Shown piece by piece: positions 7,289-16,629 of a stretch of 42,076 nucleotides of DNA (position 1 is its first letter; each line of letters begins with the position of its first letter). The notes under the pieces were generated by a model. The model had not been told where the DNA came from, did not search any database, and saw only the letters and a list, made by a program, of their open reading frames with translations. Source of the stretch: Rhodococcus sp. (in: high G+C Gram-positive bacteria) (GTDB taxonomy: Bacteria; Actinomycetota; Actinomycetes; Mycobacteriales; Mycobacteriaceae); contig NZ_JAHFVG010000009.1 of the NCBI RefSeq assembly GCF_023264675.1, positions 1 to 42,076 of the forward strand. The letters are read 5' to 3'. The position numbers were made by a program, and so were the translations under genes.

Positions 7289-9115
7289 ATGCCAACCGTC
7301 GTGGACAACATCCTTCAACACGTTTTCGACATCTGCCGAGACAACACCGCCGGTGCCGTGGCCGACTACATTCCGGAACTCGCGGCAGTGGCACCCGACG
7401 GATTCGGTATCGCTCTCGCGACGAGCGACGGGTATGTCTACGAGGTCGGTGACACCTCGATCCCGTTCACCATCCAGTCGATCTCGAAACCGTTCACCTA
7501 CGGGCTGGCCCTGGCCGACCGCGGCGAGGATTTCGTGGCGAGCAAGATCGACATCGAACCGTCGGGCGAACCGTTCAACGAGATCAGCCTCGACCCGATC
7601 ACCGAACGTCCGCGGAACCCGATGATCAACGCGGGCGCCATCACGTCGGCATCGCTGGTCGCCGGGCGAACGATCGAGGATCGATTCGAACGTATCCGCC
7701 AGTCGTATTCGCGCTACGCCGGACGTCAGCTGACATTCAATCGCGCCGTGTACGAATCCGAGGCGAGGACGGGGAACCGCAACCGCGCGATCGGCTACAT
7801 GCTGCGAAGTTTCGACATCATCGAGAACGATCCGGACGCCGCCGTCGATCTGTACTTCCGCCAGTGTTCGATCGACGTCACCGCGACCGATCTGGCGGTC
7901 ATGGCTGCAACGATGGCCAACAACGGCGTCAACCCACGGACGCGCGAGCGGGCATTGTCACCCGCGTTGATCGAGCGAGTCCTGAGCGTGATGACGACCT
8001 GCGGGATGTACGACGGCGCAGGCGACTGGGTCGCGCGTGTCGGTATGCCTGCCAAGAGTGGCGTCGGCGGCGGAATTCTCGCGGTATTGCCCGGCCAGAT
8101 GGGCATCGCGGTGTACTCGCCGCGACTGGACGGCCACGGTAACAGCGTTCGAGGTGTCGATGCATGTCGCGAGCTGTCCAAGAAGCTGGAACTGCATTTC
8201 CTGCACGTGACGCGGGCGTCGCGATCCGCGATCCGCGGCCGCTACACCGTCGCCGAAGCGCCCTCACGCAAGCGACGAAGCGACATCGAGCAGGAAGCGT
8301 TGGCGCAGTTCGGCACCCGCGGTCGAATCTATGAGCTGCACGGCGATCTCCTGTTCTCCGGCGCCGAGACCGTGGTCCGCGAAATCGGAAATCTCGACGC
8401 CGAACTGGACGCGTTGATACTCGATGTGCGCGGTGTCGACGACGTCAGTGCAATAGCGCGCAGCATGATCGACGAGCTACGAATTCAGCTCGCGCAGAAC
8501 GGCTGCCGTGCCTCGCTGGTCGATCCGCGCGGTGTACTTGGGATGGTCGCGTCGAGTATCGACCCGCGGGATCCGTCGGGGCGTGCGTTCGGTGACCTGG
8601 GGTCGGCGATCAGCTGGGCGGAGGAACTGATCTTGGACCGATACTGCGTGGGACCGCGGCAGCCTCCGAAGATCACCACCCGAGAACATCCGGTACTGAG
8701 CGGTCTGACGGACGAGCAGTTCGCCACGATCGAAGGCCTCACCGAGCGCAGACATTTCGCGCGGGGCGAGGTGATCGTGCACAGCGGCGACGCCGCGAAA
8801 GGGTTGTTCTTGGTGCTCGCCGGCGAGGTCAGCTCTACCTATCAGGCAGCCGACGGCTCACGCCATCGAATTTCGACACTGTCTCCTGGAATGAGCTTCG
8901 GAGAGATGCCACTGCTCGCGCACACAAATTTTCTGCTCGATTTCTGCGCGGATACCCCGCTCACCGTGGCCGTGATGTCGCCGACAGACTTCCGATCGCT
9001 GACCGACATCGCACCCGACGTAAAGCTCGAGCTACTGAACAACCTTGCCGCCGGCGCTTATCTGCAGATGAACACCGCGATCAAATCTCTCGGAGCGTTC
9101 GGCGTCGGACGATGA
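7289..9115 (+). CDS. glsA: Glutaminase A fused to STAS and cyclic-nucleotide-binding domains
   Basis: A 608-residue, three-domain protein. Residues 1-310 form a serine-dependent beta-lactamase-fold glutaminase that hydrolyses glutamine to glutamate and ammonia. The catalytic SxxK is SISK (Ser64-Lys67), with NPMINAGAI (Asn114), YESEARTGNRNRAIGY and the CGMYDGAGDW...AKSGVGGGI block all present. Residues about 330-440 look like a STAS domain (RIYELHGDLLFSGAETVVREI ... LILDVRGVDDV). Residues about 468-590 look like a CRP-type cyclic-nucleotide-binding barrel (GEVIVHSGDAAKGLFLVLAGEV ... GMSFGEMPLL). Ordinary bacterial GlsA is about 310 residues, so the second half is an added regulatory module. 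Whether it binds cAMP cannot be told; the second stretch lacks an obvious Arg-Thr/Ser pair. The start is the ATG with a TAGGGT box 7 nt upstream. Confidence 0.9.
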   Translation: MPTVVDNILQHVFDICRDNTAGAVADYIPELAAVAPDGFGIALATSDGYVYEVGDTSIPFTIQSISKPFTYGLALADRGEDFVASKIDIEPSGEPFNEISLDPITERPRNPMINAGAITSASLVAGRTIEDRFERIRQSYSRYAGRQLTFNRAVYESEARTGNRNRAIGYMLRSFDIIENDPDAAVDLYFRQCSIDVTATDLAVMAATMANNGVNPRTRERALSPALIERVLSVMTTCGMYDGAGDWVARVGMPAKSGVGGGILAVLPGQMGIAVYSPRLDGHGNSVRGVDACRELSKKLELHFLHVTRASRSAIRGRYTVAEAPSRKRRSDIEQEALAQFGTRGRIYELHGDLLFSGAETVVREIGNLDAELDALILDVRGVDDVSAIARSMIDELRIQLAQNGCRASLVDPRGVLGMVASSIDPRDPSGRAFGDLGSAISWAEELILDRYCVGPRQPPKITTREHPVLSGLTDEQFATIEGLTERRHFARGEVIVHSGDAAKGLFLVLAGEVSSTYQAADGSRHRISTLSPGMSFGEMPLLAHTNFLLDFCADTPLTVAVMSPTDFRSLTDIAPDVKLELLNNLAAGAYLQMNTAIKSLGAFGVGR

Positions 9116-9132
9116 GTCGTCCGACGCCGAAC
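9097..9132. terminator. Strong hairpin with the glsA stop codon in its loop
   Basis: GTTCGGCGTCGGACGA (9097-9112) pairs perfectly with TCGTCCGACGCCGAAC (9117-9132) around the loop TGAG, and one more C-G pair extends it to 17 bp. The glsA TGA is the first three bases of the loop, so the left arm encodes the last residues. rskA ends at 9154 on the other strand, so the hairpin can serve both convergent units. There is no T-run, as is common in actinobacteria. Confidence 0.75.
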
Positions 9133-9153
9133 GTGAGACAAGGAGCGCAGTTG

Positions 9154-9912
9154 TCAGGCCGCGAGACTCACCATCGTCAACACCTCGGTCGGCTGAGGTG
9201 ACCCGCCTGCCGGTTCGAGCGAGAAGGCAAAGTTCGTCGCCGCACCCATTCCGCCGATCACCGTGTCGTCGCCGCCCGTGAGCTGATCGGAGGTGACGAG
9301 GCCGACCGAGCGTGGCGCGCCGTCGACGAACCACATCTGGTAGTCCTTGCCCGCTGCCGGGGCAGCGACGCCGTCCAACTTGACCACGGCAGAATCGGAG
9401 CCTCGGGAGTACGAGATGGTGGCAGTACCTCCGCCGGGGAATGCCGCGGTGGCTTCCTGCACGTCGGGCGCTGCCGCTATCTGCTCGGCCTGCGTCGGCG
9501 TCGGATCGTTGCCCATCACCTGCGTCGCGACGACACCGCCGCCGACTGCGACCACGACGGCCGCGGCGGCCGCCATCATCGCCGTACGCCATCTGTTGCT
9601 CTTGCGCTCACGGTGACGCGACATGCTCGCGACGTTCGATACCGTCGACGCCGTCGGAATCAACTGGGCGATGCCAGGGATTTCCTGCAACACACGGGCT
9701 CGGAGGTCGGCCGGCGCATCCGCTGCGTCGAGTACCGAAACCAGCGCCAGCGTCTCTTGAATCTCGCTGACAAGAATATTGAACTGCACACGAGCTGTGT
9801 CGTCGACCGATGCGAGATCCTGTTCGATCTCGGCCTCCTCGGCCGGATCGACCGCATGGAGGGCGTATACCTCGGCGGCATCCAGCAGTCGCTGTCGTGA
9901 TGCTTCACTCAT
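9154..9912 (-). CDS. rskA: Anti-sigma-K factor RskA
   Basis: A 252-residue membrane anti-sigma factor. The N-terminal cytoplasmic part ([33 protein letters not shown]) carries the conserved ALxAxDxxE-type zone that binds the sigma factor. One transmembrane helix lies at about 111-132 after RKSNRWRT. The outer C-terminal domain (about 140-252, DYQMWFVDGAPRSVGLV) matches the RskA family. The family holds SigK inactive until regulated proteolysis. The ATG at 9912 overlaps the sigK stop by four bases (ATGA), so translation is coupled. The frame is open upstream inside sigK; that extension is rejected. No zinc-binding HxxxCxxC motif is present, as expected for RskA rather than ZAS-type anti-sigmas. 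Confidence 0.9.
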   Translation of the reverse strand: MSEASRQRLLDAAEVYALHAVDPAEEAEIEQDLASVDDTARVQFNILVSEIQETLALVSVLDAADAPADLRARVLQEIPGIAQLIPTASTVSNVASMSRHRERKSNRWRTAMMAAAAAVVVAVGGGVVATQVMGNDPTPTQAEQIAAAPDVQEATAAFPGGGTATISYSRGSDSAVVKLDGVAAPAAGKDYQMWFVDGAPRSVGLVTSDQLTGGDDTVIGGMGAATNFAFSLEPAGGSPQPTEVLTMVSLAA

Positions 9913-10658
9913 GAGGGTGTCACCCCCAAACATGTCTTCAACTTGATCAGTCCGTCCCGTATGCGAGATTTGATGGTGGGAACGGCCACTCCGAGCCGTT
10001 CCGCAACTTCGCGGTATGTCCAACCGCTGTAGTAAGCCATTCGTACCGATTCGCGCTGCGTATCGGTCAATGTGTCCAAGCACGCAATCACGGCGTCGGA
10101 CTCGAGCCGCTGCGTGACGGCTTCGAGCACCTCGTCGTGCTCGGGCGAATGGCTGATCGCTCCGTATGCAGCTTCACGATCGGTACCGGATTGCTCGGAC
10201 CGAACTCGATCCACAGCACGCCGGTGCGCGAGAGTCATGATCCAGGCGAGGGGACTCCCCTGGTTCGGGTCGTAGTTCGGCGCCGATCGCCAGATCTGGA
10301 GAAAGACCTCCTGAGTGGTCTCCTCGCTGTAACCCGGGTCTCGCAGCACTCGCAGCACCATGCCGTAGACGCGCGCGCTGGTTGCGTCGTACAGCTCCGC
10401 GAATGCACGTTGGTCGCCGACGGCGACAGCGGCCATGAGTCGACGCAGCCTTTCGGCCTCGTCTGCACGTAGATTTCGCAACTGTGCGCTCGGTACAGCG
10501 CACGCCGCACCATCCACGCCACCGGTTACCGACGGGTCGACTTCTGAATCTGACGGTCCCTGATATGGCGAACCCGGGTTCGGGGGTGTGCTCACCGGGT
10601 CAAGGTCCCAACAAATTCGACTCTGATCGCGTTCATTGATCAAGAGAGTAGTGCTCAT
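9909..10658 (-). CDS. sigK: ECF RNA polymerase sigma factor SigK
   Basis: A 249-residue extracytoplasmic-function sigma factor. Region 2 is at about 85-155 ([41 protein letters not shown]) and region 4 at about 195-240 ([45 protein letters not shown]). Mycobacterial SigK is close in sequence but about 60 residues shorter at the N-terminus. The extra N-terminal segment here is Pro/Ser-rich and looks disordered. The ATG at 10658 has GAGAG just upstream. An ATG at 10703 lies inside the predicted promoter -10 region and is rejected. A downstream GTG at 10595 is possible. The gene is co-transcribed with rskA and probably autoregulated by the upstream CCATCC/CCGAAT promoter. Confidence 0.88.
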   Translation of the reverse strand: MSTTLLINERDQSRICWDLDPVSTPPNPGSPYQGPSDSEVDPSVTGGVDGAACAVPSAQLRNLRADEAERLRRLMAAVAVGDQRAFAELYDATSARVYGMVLRVLRDPGYSEETTQEVFLQIWRSAPNYDPNQGSPLAWIMTLAHRRAVDRVRSEQSGTDREAAYGAISHSPEHDEVLEAVTQRLESDAVIACLDTLTDTQRESVRMAYYSGWTYREVAERLGVAVPTIKSRIRDGLIKLKTCLGVTPS

Positions 10659-10703
10659 GTAGCTCTCACACCGAAACCTCCGCGTTTTCCCGCCGCACAA
10701 CAT

Positions 10704-10730
10704 ATTCGGTACACGGTGCCGAATGGATGG
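10704..10730 (-). promoter_or_regulatory. Candidate SigK-dependent promoter of sigK-rskA
   Basis: The minus strand reads CCATCC (10725-10730), 15 nt, then CCGAAT (10704-10709). These hexamers are those I recall for the SigK regulon of M. tuberculosis; I am not certain of the exact reported spacer. Transcription would start near 10697 and give a leader of about 40 nt. The -10 element is one arm of a 21-bp palindrome (10704-10724) with one mismatched position, which may also be a repressor site. Confidence 0.6.
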
Positions 10731-10792
10731 CCGAACGGGAAAATGAATTGCACCGCGAGCAAGATTCGGACAATCTTGGAGGAATGGGACAC

Positions 10793-11770
10793 ATGCCGGC
10801 CATCGAGACCTACGGCCTGATCAAACGGTTCGGCGACACCGCGGCCGTGGACGGAATAGACCTGTCGGTACCGAGTGGCGGTGTATACGGCGTTCTCGGC
10901 CCCAACGGCGCAGGCAAAACCACCACCATCAGAATGCTCGCGACGCTCCTGCCGGTCGACGGTGGAACCGCCCGAGTTCTCGGGCACGACGTCACCTCCG
11001 AGGCTGCGTCCATCCGCGGAAAGGTCTCGCTCACCGGACAGTTCGCCTCCCTCGACGAAGATCTCACCGGCACCGAGAACCTTGTACTGCTCGCACGGCT
11101 GTACGGCTACTCACGCGCTGCTGCACGATCTCGCTCCGAAGAACTGCTCACCGCCTTCGGTATCGCCGACGCCGGTGCGCGCCAGGTGAAGACGTACTCG
11201 GGAGGGATGAGGCGCCGCATCGACATCGCGGCAAGCATCATCGTCACGCCCGAGCTGATCTTCCTGGACGAGCCGACAACCGGCCTCGATCCCCGTAGCC
11301 GCAATCAGGTGTGGGACATCGTCCGAGCCCTCGTCGACGGCGGCACCACGGTACTGCTGACAACCCAGTATCTCGACGAGGCCGACCGTCTCGCCGGACG
11401 AATCGCTGTGATCGACCGCGGGAAGGTCATCGCCGAGGGGACGACGGGCGAACTGAAGGCATCCGTCGGGGCAGGCTCACTGCACGTACGGGTCGTCGAA
11501 CCCGGCAGGCGAGCCGATGCCGCCGCGATTCTGCGCACGATTCTTCACGAGGACATCGTCGAGGAACCCGACCCCGTCGCATTGTCCGCTCGGCTCGACT
11601 CCGCGTCCTCGGTGGCGGCAGCACTACCGGCATTCGAGGACGCCGGGATCGCCGTTGCATCCTTCGCCATCGGACAGCCGAGTCTCGACGAAGTATTCCT
11701 TGCGCTCACCGGTCGACCCGCCGAGGACGAGACCGAGGGTCACCCCACCAGTACGGAGACCGCATCATGA
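10793..11770 (+). CDS. ABC transporter ATP-binding subunit, DrrA-like
   Basis: A 325-residue ATPase of the daunorubicin-resistance (DrrA) type. Walker A GPNGAGKT is at 36-44, the signature YSGGM at 135-139, Walker B LIFLDEP at 155-161, and TTQYLDEAD in the switch region at about 190-198, where DrrA-type ATPases carry Gln instead of His. A C-terminal DrrA extension (about 220-325) follows. It drives export of a hydrophobic compound or lipid together with the next gene. The ATG at 10793 is preferred because GGAGG (10778-10782) is 10 nt upstream; the ATG at 10784 is too close to that site. It overlaps the permease gene by four bases (ATGA). Confidence 0.93.
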   Translation: MPAIETYGLIKRFGDTAAVDGIDLSVPSGGVYGVLGPNGAGKTTTIRMLATLLPVDGGTARVLGHDVTSEAASIRGKVSLTGQFASLDEDLTGTENLVLLARLYGYSRAAARSRSEELLTAFGIADAGARQVKTYSGGMRRRIDIAASIIVTPELIFLDEPTTGLDPRSRNQVWDIVRALVDGGTTVLLTTQYLDEADRLAGRIAVIDRGKVIAEGTTGELKASVGAGSLHVRVVEPGRRADAAAILRTILHEDIVEEPDPVALSARLDSASSVAAALPAFEDAGIAVASFAIGQPSLDEVFLALTGRPAEDETEGHPTSTETAS

Positions 11771-12609
11771 CCACCTCGATGTCCACGAACTCCGCCGCCG
11801 ACAGGACTGCTGTCGCCGACGTACTCAGGAGCGGTGGGTCCAGGCCTGCTCGTCCCAGCGCGTTGTCGACGTCGCTCGCGTTCGGTTGGCGGGCACTGCT
11901 CAAGATCAAGCATGTGCCCGAGCAATTGTTCGACGTGACGATGTTTCCCATCATGTTCACGCTGCTGTTCACTTATCTCTTCGGCGGCGCTCTGGCCGGA
12001 TCGACCACGGCCTACATTCAGTTTCTGCTGCCCGGGATACTTGTGCAGACCGTCGTGATGATCACGATGTACACCGGCGTCACCCTGAACAAGGACATCG
12101 AGAAGGGCATTTTCGACAGGTTCAGATCACTGCCCATCTGGCGTCCGTCGCCGTTGGTCGGCGCACTGCTGGGCGATGTGGTCCGCTACTCGCTCGCGTC
12201 CGTCATCGTCCTCGTTCTCGGTCTCGTCATCGGGTTCAGGCCCGAGGGCGGCCTTCTCGGGGTCGTGCTGTCGATTGCGCTGCTGCTGGTCTTCTCGTTC
12301 TGTCTCTCCTGGGTGTGGACGATGATCGCCATGATCGTTCGAACGGAAGCAGCTGTCATGGGCGTGTCCATGTTCATCCTGTTTCCGCTCACGTTCGCGA
12401 GCAACATCTTCGTCGACCCGCAGACCATGCCCGGGTGGCTCCGCGCGTTCGTCGAAGTCAATCCGGTGAGCTTTCTCGTCACGTCCATTCGCTCACTGAT
12501 GAACGGCGATCCCGACATGATGAAACTCGCCGTGACCGCGGTGATGTGCGCCGCGTTCCTCGCGATCTTCGGACCCATCACGATGCGCCTGTACAACCGC
12601 AAGACCTGA
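11767..12609 (+). CDS. ABC-2 type permease, DrrB-like
   Basis: A 280-residue membrane subunit with about six predicted segments. The first ([25 protein letters not shown]) and the ABC-2 signature region ([39 protein letters not shown]) are typical of DrrB-type exporters. The C-terminal part has [15 protein letters not shown] and the conserved [23 protein letters not shown]. It forms an exporter with the DrrA-like ATPase upstream; its ATG overlaps that gene's stop. The substrate is unknown: drugs and lipids are both exported by relatives. It ends 11 bp before the convergent CGNR gene. Confidence 0.93.
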   Translation: MTTSMSTNSAADRTAVADVLRSGGSRPARPSALSTSLAFGWRALLKIKHVPEQLFDVTMFPIMFTLLFTYLFGGALAGSTTAYIQFLLPGILVQTVVMITMYTGVTLNKDIEKGIFDRFRSLPIWRPSPLVGALLGDVVRYSLASVIVLVLGLVIGFRPEGGLLGVVLSIALLLVFSFCLSWVWTMIAMIVRTEAAVMGVSMFILFPLTFASNIFVDPQTMPGWLRAFVEVNPVSFLVTSIRSLMNGDPDMMKLAVTAVMCAAFLAIFGPITMRLYNRKT

Positions 12610-12620
12610 CCGCGCACGGT

Positions 12621-13145
12621 TCATCGGGCCGCAGCGCGAGCGCGGTGTCTCCTGACGGCATCGCGGTTGGAACAGACGGTGCCGCAGTAGCGCTGACGGC
12701 CGGTTCGCGAGATGTCGGCGAACACGGTGTCGCAGTCCTCGGCGGCACACCGACCGAGCCTGGACATACCACGTCCGGTCAGATGCAATGCCGTGCCGAC
12801 GCTGACCAGAGCCCGGACAACCGAGCCGAGGGCGATGTTGGGATCGCGGTAATGCATGTGCCATCCGTCGCCTGCATGGTTGGTCAACCGCGGGTAGGCC
12901 GACGCGCGCGCAAGCAAACCGTTCAGAATCTCGGCTCGTTCCTCGTCGGACTCGGCGTCGACCACGGCGACCCATTCTTCGAGGAACGAGCAGGCGTCCA
13001 CCAGGTCCGCCTCCGTCGGCACAGTGTCGACGACGAGGCCGCCGTCGGCGCACCGTGCGCCGAGTTCCGCCGCCGTGCGGGGCGGTGAATTGAACAGATC
13101 CACACCCAACTGCACCGCATAAGTTCCGTAAGGGTTGATGTGCAT
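12621..13145 (-). CDS. CGNR zinc finger protein
   Basis: A 174-residue protein with two parts. The N-terminal ABATE-type domain (about 1-120) has YAVQLGVDLFNSPPRT and helical segments. The C-terminal CGNR zinc finger uses Cys133, Cys138, Cys154 and Cys158 in GRCAAEDCDTVFADISRTGRQRYCGTVCSNRDAVRRHRAR, the final motif being CSNR. The family is thought to bind DNA and act in transcription or stress responses, but its targets are unknown. It is followed in the same direction by nothing close; its 5' side faces a 219-bp gap to the methyltransferase. The start ATG at 13145 has no strong ribosome site. It converges on the exporter genes. Confidence 0.88.
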   Translation of the reverse strand: MHINPYGTYAVQLGVDLFNSPPRTAAELGARCADGGLVVDTVPTEADLVDACSFLEEWVAVVDAESDEERAEILNGLLARASAYPRLTNHAGDGWHMHYRDPNIALGSVVRALVSVGTALHLTGRGMSRLGRCAAEDCDTVFADISRTGRQRYCGTVCSNRDAVRRHRARAAAR

Positions 13146-13364
13146 AAGACCATTACACCAGAGTGGTCACCATGAGCACATACGAACACTCACACTGCTG
13201 GAACACGTCGAGTCGACACAGCACGAGCGAGGGCATCATCAGCTACCAACACTGCCGGTGCGGATCGCAGCGCATCACCGCAACCACCGATCCAGCCCAG
13301 GGAACTCTCGCACTGATGGACCGAACCCGCTCCTGACCTGGCTCCGATCACGTGGGGCAGCCGA

Positions 13365-14630
13365 CTATCGAACGAAAAGCCCGATGCACTCCACATGGTG
13401 GCTCAGCGGAAATGCATCGAAGGCCCGGAGGGATTCCAGCTCGAAACCCGCCTCCCGATAGAGACCCGTGTCGCGCGCGAACGCTGCTGGGTCGCACCCG
13501 ATGTGGACGATTCGGCGAGGCTCCGCCGCCGACACGGCCGCTACCACCTCTTTCCCAGCTCCCGCACGCGGTGGATCGAGTATCACCACGTCGGGAGACG
13601 GCAACGATTCGATTACCCGCTCGACTCGTCCTGGCACGAACCTCACCTGTTCGACGCCGGCCAGAGCCGTTGCACCGTCGGACGATGCGCGCCGAGAGAA
13701 TTCCACGCTCACCACCTGTCCGGTGGCGCCGACGCCGCCTGCCACTCCGGCAGCGAACACTCCGACACCTCCGTAGAGATCCCACGCCACCGCGCCTGCG
13801 TCGACGGCTGCCCACTCGGAGACGACGTCGCTGTACACCTGGGCTGCGCCGCGATGGGCCTGCCAGAAGCCGGTCGCGTCGAGCTCCCACTCGGTGCCGG
13901 ACACGGTTTCGTGCGCGCGGCCACTTCCGACGACGGCTTTCTCGGTGCGCGGTTGCGATGCGGCTGCTCGACGCGCTGAGGCTCCCCGGCGACCCGGTGA
14001 CCGACGCCCCGTGCGCGAGAGCGCAGCAGGCGCGATCTCGACGACATGCCGCTCCCCTGCACTGTCGACGGCGATCACCAGTTCTGCTCCCGGGCGCCAC
14101 CGAGCGTCGGCGATACCGTCGTAAGCACCGGCGACTGCCTGGGGGCACGCCGGCTCGGGAACGATCGTCGTACTGCGGTAGCGGTGGAACCCGGCGCGAC
14201 CGGAGTTGTCCACGGCCAGCCGAATCCGGCTTCGCCAGCCGGTGCCGTCGCCGGTGTACGGCAGCTCCTCCACGACGACGTCGTGCTCGATCCGCGCAAT
14301 TCGTCGCAGCTGCTCGGCCACCACGGCGGCTTTCATGGAGCGCCCGGCAGCGACCGTGGCGTGGGAATAGTCGCAGCATCCGGACCCACCGGGCCCGGAC
14401 ACCGGGCATACGGGTGCGACCCGATCCGGCGACGCGGACACGATTTCCACGGCATCGGCGCGGCAGAACGAACCGCCTCGATCTTCGGTGATCCGGGCGC
14501 GGACCACTTCGCCCGGCAACCCGTGGCGTACGAACACCACGCGTCCGTCATGGCGCGCCACACAGAATCCGCCGTGTCCCGGCGCTCCGAGGGTGAGTTC
14601 GAAGGTCTCACCGAACCAACTCTCGGTCAC
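13365..14630 (-). CDS. TRAM-domain class I RNA methyltransferase (RumA/TrmA family)
   Basis: A 421-residue SAM-dependent uridine-C5 methyltransferase-like enzyme acting on rRNA or tRNA in the cytosol. The TRAM domain covers residues 1-70. Possible Fe-S ligands are Cys75, Cys85 and Cys86 (PVCPVSGPGGSGCC). SAM motif I is DLYGG (284-288), the conserved DPPRAG is at 352-357, and the catalytic Cys is C379 in HIGCDP. The family normally ends with HxVExxxxL, seen here as SHHVECIGLF. It is the equivalent of Rv2689c. The GTG at 14630 begins one base after the TAA of the KimA-like gene upstream, so the two are tightly coupled. The start at 14735 would overlap that gene by 104 bp and is rejected. Confidence 0.9.
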   Translation of the reverse strand: MTESWFGETFELTLGAPGHGGFCVARHDGRVVFVRHGLPGEVVRARITEDRGGSFCRADAVEIVSASPDRVAPVCPVSGPGGSGCCDYSHATVAAGRSMKAAVVAEQLRRIARIEHDVVVEELPYTGDGTGWRSRIRLAVDNSGRAGFHRYRSTTIVPEPACPQAVAGAYDGIADARWRPGAELVIAVDSAGERHVVEIAPAALSRTGRRSPGRRGASARRAAASQPRTEKAVVGSGRAHETVSGTEWELDATGFWQAHRGAAQVYSDVVSEWAAVDAGAVAWDLYGGVGVFAAGVAGGVGATGQVVSVEFSRRASSDGATALAGVEQVRFVPGRVERVIESLPSPDVVILDPPRAGAGKEVVAAVSAAEPRRIVHIGCDPAAFARDTGLYREAGFELESLRAFDAFPLSHHVECIGLFVR

Positions 14631-14631
14631 C

Positions 14632-16629
14632 TTATTTACCCGACGGTGGTTCGTAGCCACGACGGGAGGCACCGGGGGCATTTTCGAGAGTCTCGCGTCG
14701 TGCCTTCTCCGAGGAGTGCAGCTGCCACGGGACACTCGTCACCATCACACCGGGTTGGAACAGCAGCCGGCTCTTGAGCCGGAGCGCACTCTGGTTGTGC
14801 AGAATCTGCTCCCACCAATGTCCGACGACGTACTCGGGGATGAAGACGGTCACCACGTCGCGCGGCGAATCACGTCGCACACGTTTGACGTAGTCCAGGA
14901 CGGGCTTGGTGATCTCGCGGTAGGGCGACTCGACGACCTTCAGCGGCACCGAGACGTCGCTGGCTTCCCACTCGCGGACCAGTGTCCTGGTGTCCTGCTC
15001 GTCGACGTTGACGGTGATCGCCTCCAGCGTGTCGGGCCGGGTCGCCCGCGCGTACGCCAACGCTCTCATCGTCGGCATGTGCAGTTTGGATACCAGGACG
15101 ATCGAGTGTGTACGACTCGGGAGCACACCGTCCCACTCCTCGTTCTCCAGCTCGCGGGCAACGGTGTCGTAGTGCTTACGAATCATGCGCATCAGAACGA
15201 AGATCGCAATCATCGCGACGATCGCAATCCACGCTCCTGCGGCGAACTTCGTGATCAGCACGATCACGAGCACGGTGGCGGTCATCGCGAGGCCGACGCC
15301 GTTGACGATGCGCGAGCGAAACATCCTTCGACGCGATTCGGGATCCTTCTCGTCGCGGAGCAATCGTGTCCAGTGCCGGATCATGCCCGTCTGACTCAAA
15401 GTGAACGAGACGAACACTCCGACGATGTAGAGCTGGATGAGCTTGGTGACCTCGGCGCCGAAAACCACCACGAAGGCGATGGCTGCGCCGGACAGGAACA
15501 AGATCCCGTTGCTGAATGCAAGCCGATCTCCGCGGGTGTGTAACTGGCGAGGCAGATAGCGATCCTGAGCCAGCACCGAGCCGAGCACCGGAAATCCGTT
15601 GAAGGCGGTGTTCGCCGCGAGGACGAGAATGAGCGCGGTGACGATCGTGATGAAGAAGAATCCGATGGGAAAACCGGAGAACACCGTCTCCGCCAGCTGA
15701 GCGATGAGGGTTTTCTGTTGGTACCCGTCCGGTGCCCCGATCAGCTGTTCGCGTGGGTCCATCGCGTACTTGATGCCGACTTTCTGGGCCAAGATGATGA
15801 TTCCCATGAGCAGCGTGATGCCGATCGTCCCCAGAAGGAGCAGCGTGGTCGCGGCATTCCGGGACTTCGGTTTCTGAAATGCGGGCACGCCGTTGCTGAT
15901 GGCTTCGACTCCGGTCAGCGCCGCGCATCCGGAGGAGAATGCTCGTGCGATCAGGAACGCGAACGCAATTCCGTACAGGTGTGAATCCTCGGCTTTGAGT
16001 TCGAAGCCTGCCGATTCGGCCTGTAGATCTTCGCCGAACCCGTAGACCCGAAGTAGGCCCCACGCGAGCATGAGGACCATGCCGACCATGAAGGCGTACG
16101 TCGGGATGGCGAAGGCGGCGCCGGACTCACGAATGCCGCGCAGGTTCACCGAGGTGATCAGCACGATAGCGACCACAGCGAACAGCACCTTGTGGTGCGC
16201 CACGAAGGGCACGGCCGATCCGATGTTGGACGCCGCGGCGGAAATCGACACCGCCACGGTCAGAACGTAATCCACCAGAAGTGCGCTGCCGACGGTCAGT
16301 CCTGCGGTCGGGCCCAGATTGACCGTCGCTACTTCGTAGTCACCGCCACCCGACGGGTACGCGTGAACATTTTGCCGGTAGCTTGCGACCACCACCGCCA
16401 TCACGACACAGACTGCCAGCCCGATCCACGGCGTGAATGCGAGCGCGGAGATACCGGCGACCGAGAGAACCAGAAAAATTTCCTCCGGAGCGTAGGCGAC
16501 GGAGGACATGGCATCGGAGGCGAAGACCGGGAGTGCGATGCGCTTCGGTAGGAGCGTGTGACCGAGCTTGTCGCTGCGGAACGGCCTACCGAGCACGAGC
16601 CGCTTGGCGGCCGTCGAGAGCTTGGACAC
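14632..16629 (-). CDS. KimA-like potassium / amino-acid-polyamine (APC) permease
   Basis: A 665-residue APC-superfamily transporter with about twelve membrane segments (residues 30-490) and a cytoplasmic C-terminal domain. Motifs match the Bacillus KimA high-affinity K+/H+ symporter: SSVAYAPEEI (42-51), SYRQNVHAYPSGGGDYEV, GSALLVDYVLTVAVSISAA, FSSGCAALTGVEAISNGVPAF, and LVLAANTAFNGFPVL. The C-terminal region ends with HILHNQSA-type sequence, as ILHNQSALRLKSRLLF. It is the equivalent of Rv2690c. Two RCK-type K+-channel regulators are divergent next to it, which supports potassium as substrate. Annotation pipelines often label it an amino-acid permease. The GTG at 16629 gives the family N-terminus SKLSTAAKRLVLGRPFRS; longer forms would be rich in shadow sequence. 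K+ specificity is inferred. Confidence 0.85.
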   Translation of the reverse strand: MSKLSTAAKRLVLGRPFRSDKLGHTLLPKRIALPVFASDAMSSVAYAPEEIFLVLSVAGISALAFTPWIGLAVCVVMAVVVASYRQNVHAYPSGGGDYEVATVNLGPTAGLTVGSALLVDYVLTVAVSISAAASNIGSAVPFVAHHKVLFAVVAIVLITSVNLRGIRESGAAFAIPTYAFMVGMVLMLAWGLLRVYGFGEDLQAESAGFELKAEDSHLYGIAFAFLIARAFSSGCAALTGVEAISNGVPAFQKPKSRNAATTLLLLGTIGITLLMGIIILAQKVGIKYAMDPREQLIGAPDGYQQKTLIAQLAETVFSGFPIGFFFITIVTALILVLAANTAFNGFPVLGSVLAQDRYLPRQLHTRGDRLAFSNGILFLSGAAIAFVVVFGAEVTKLIQLYIVGVFVSFTLSQTGMIRHWTRLLRDEKDPESRRRMFRSRIVNGVGLAMTATVLVIVLITKFAAGAWIAIVAMIAIFVLMRMIRKHYDTVARELENEEWDGVLPSRTHSIVLVSKLHMPTMRALAYARATRPDTLEAITVNVDEQDTRTLVREWEASDVSVPLKVVESPYREITKPVLDYVKRVRRDSPRDVVTVFIPEYVVGHWWEQILHNQSALRLKSRLLFQPGVMVTSVPWQLHSSEKARRETLENAPGASRRGYEPPSGK

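Noticed and set aside
13352..14491. 379-residue plus-strand frame over the RNA methyltransferase
   Set aside because: Arg/Pro-rich shadow of a gene with all RumA-type motifs.
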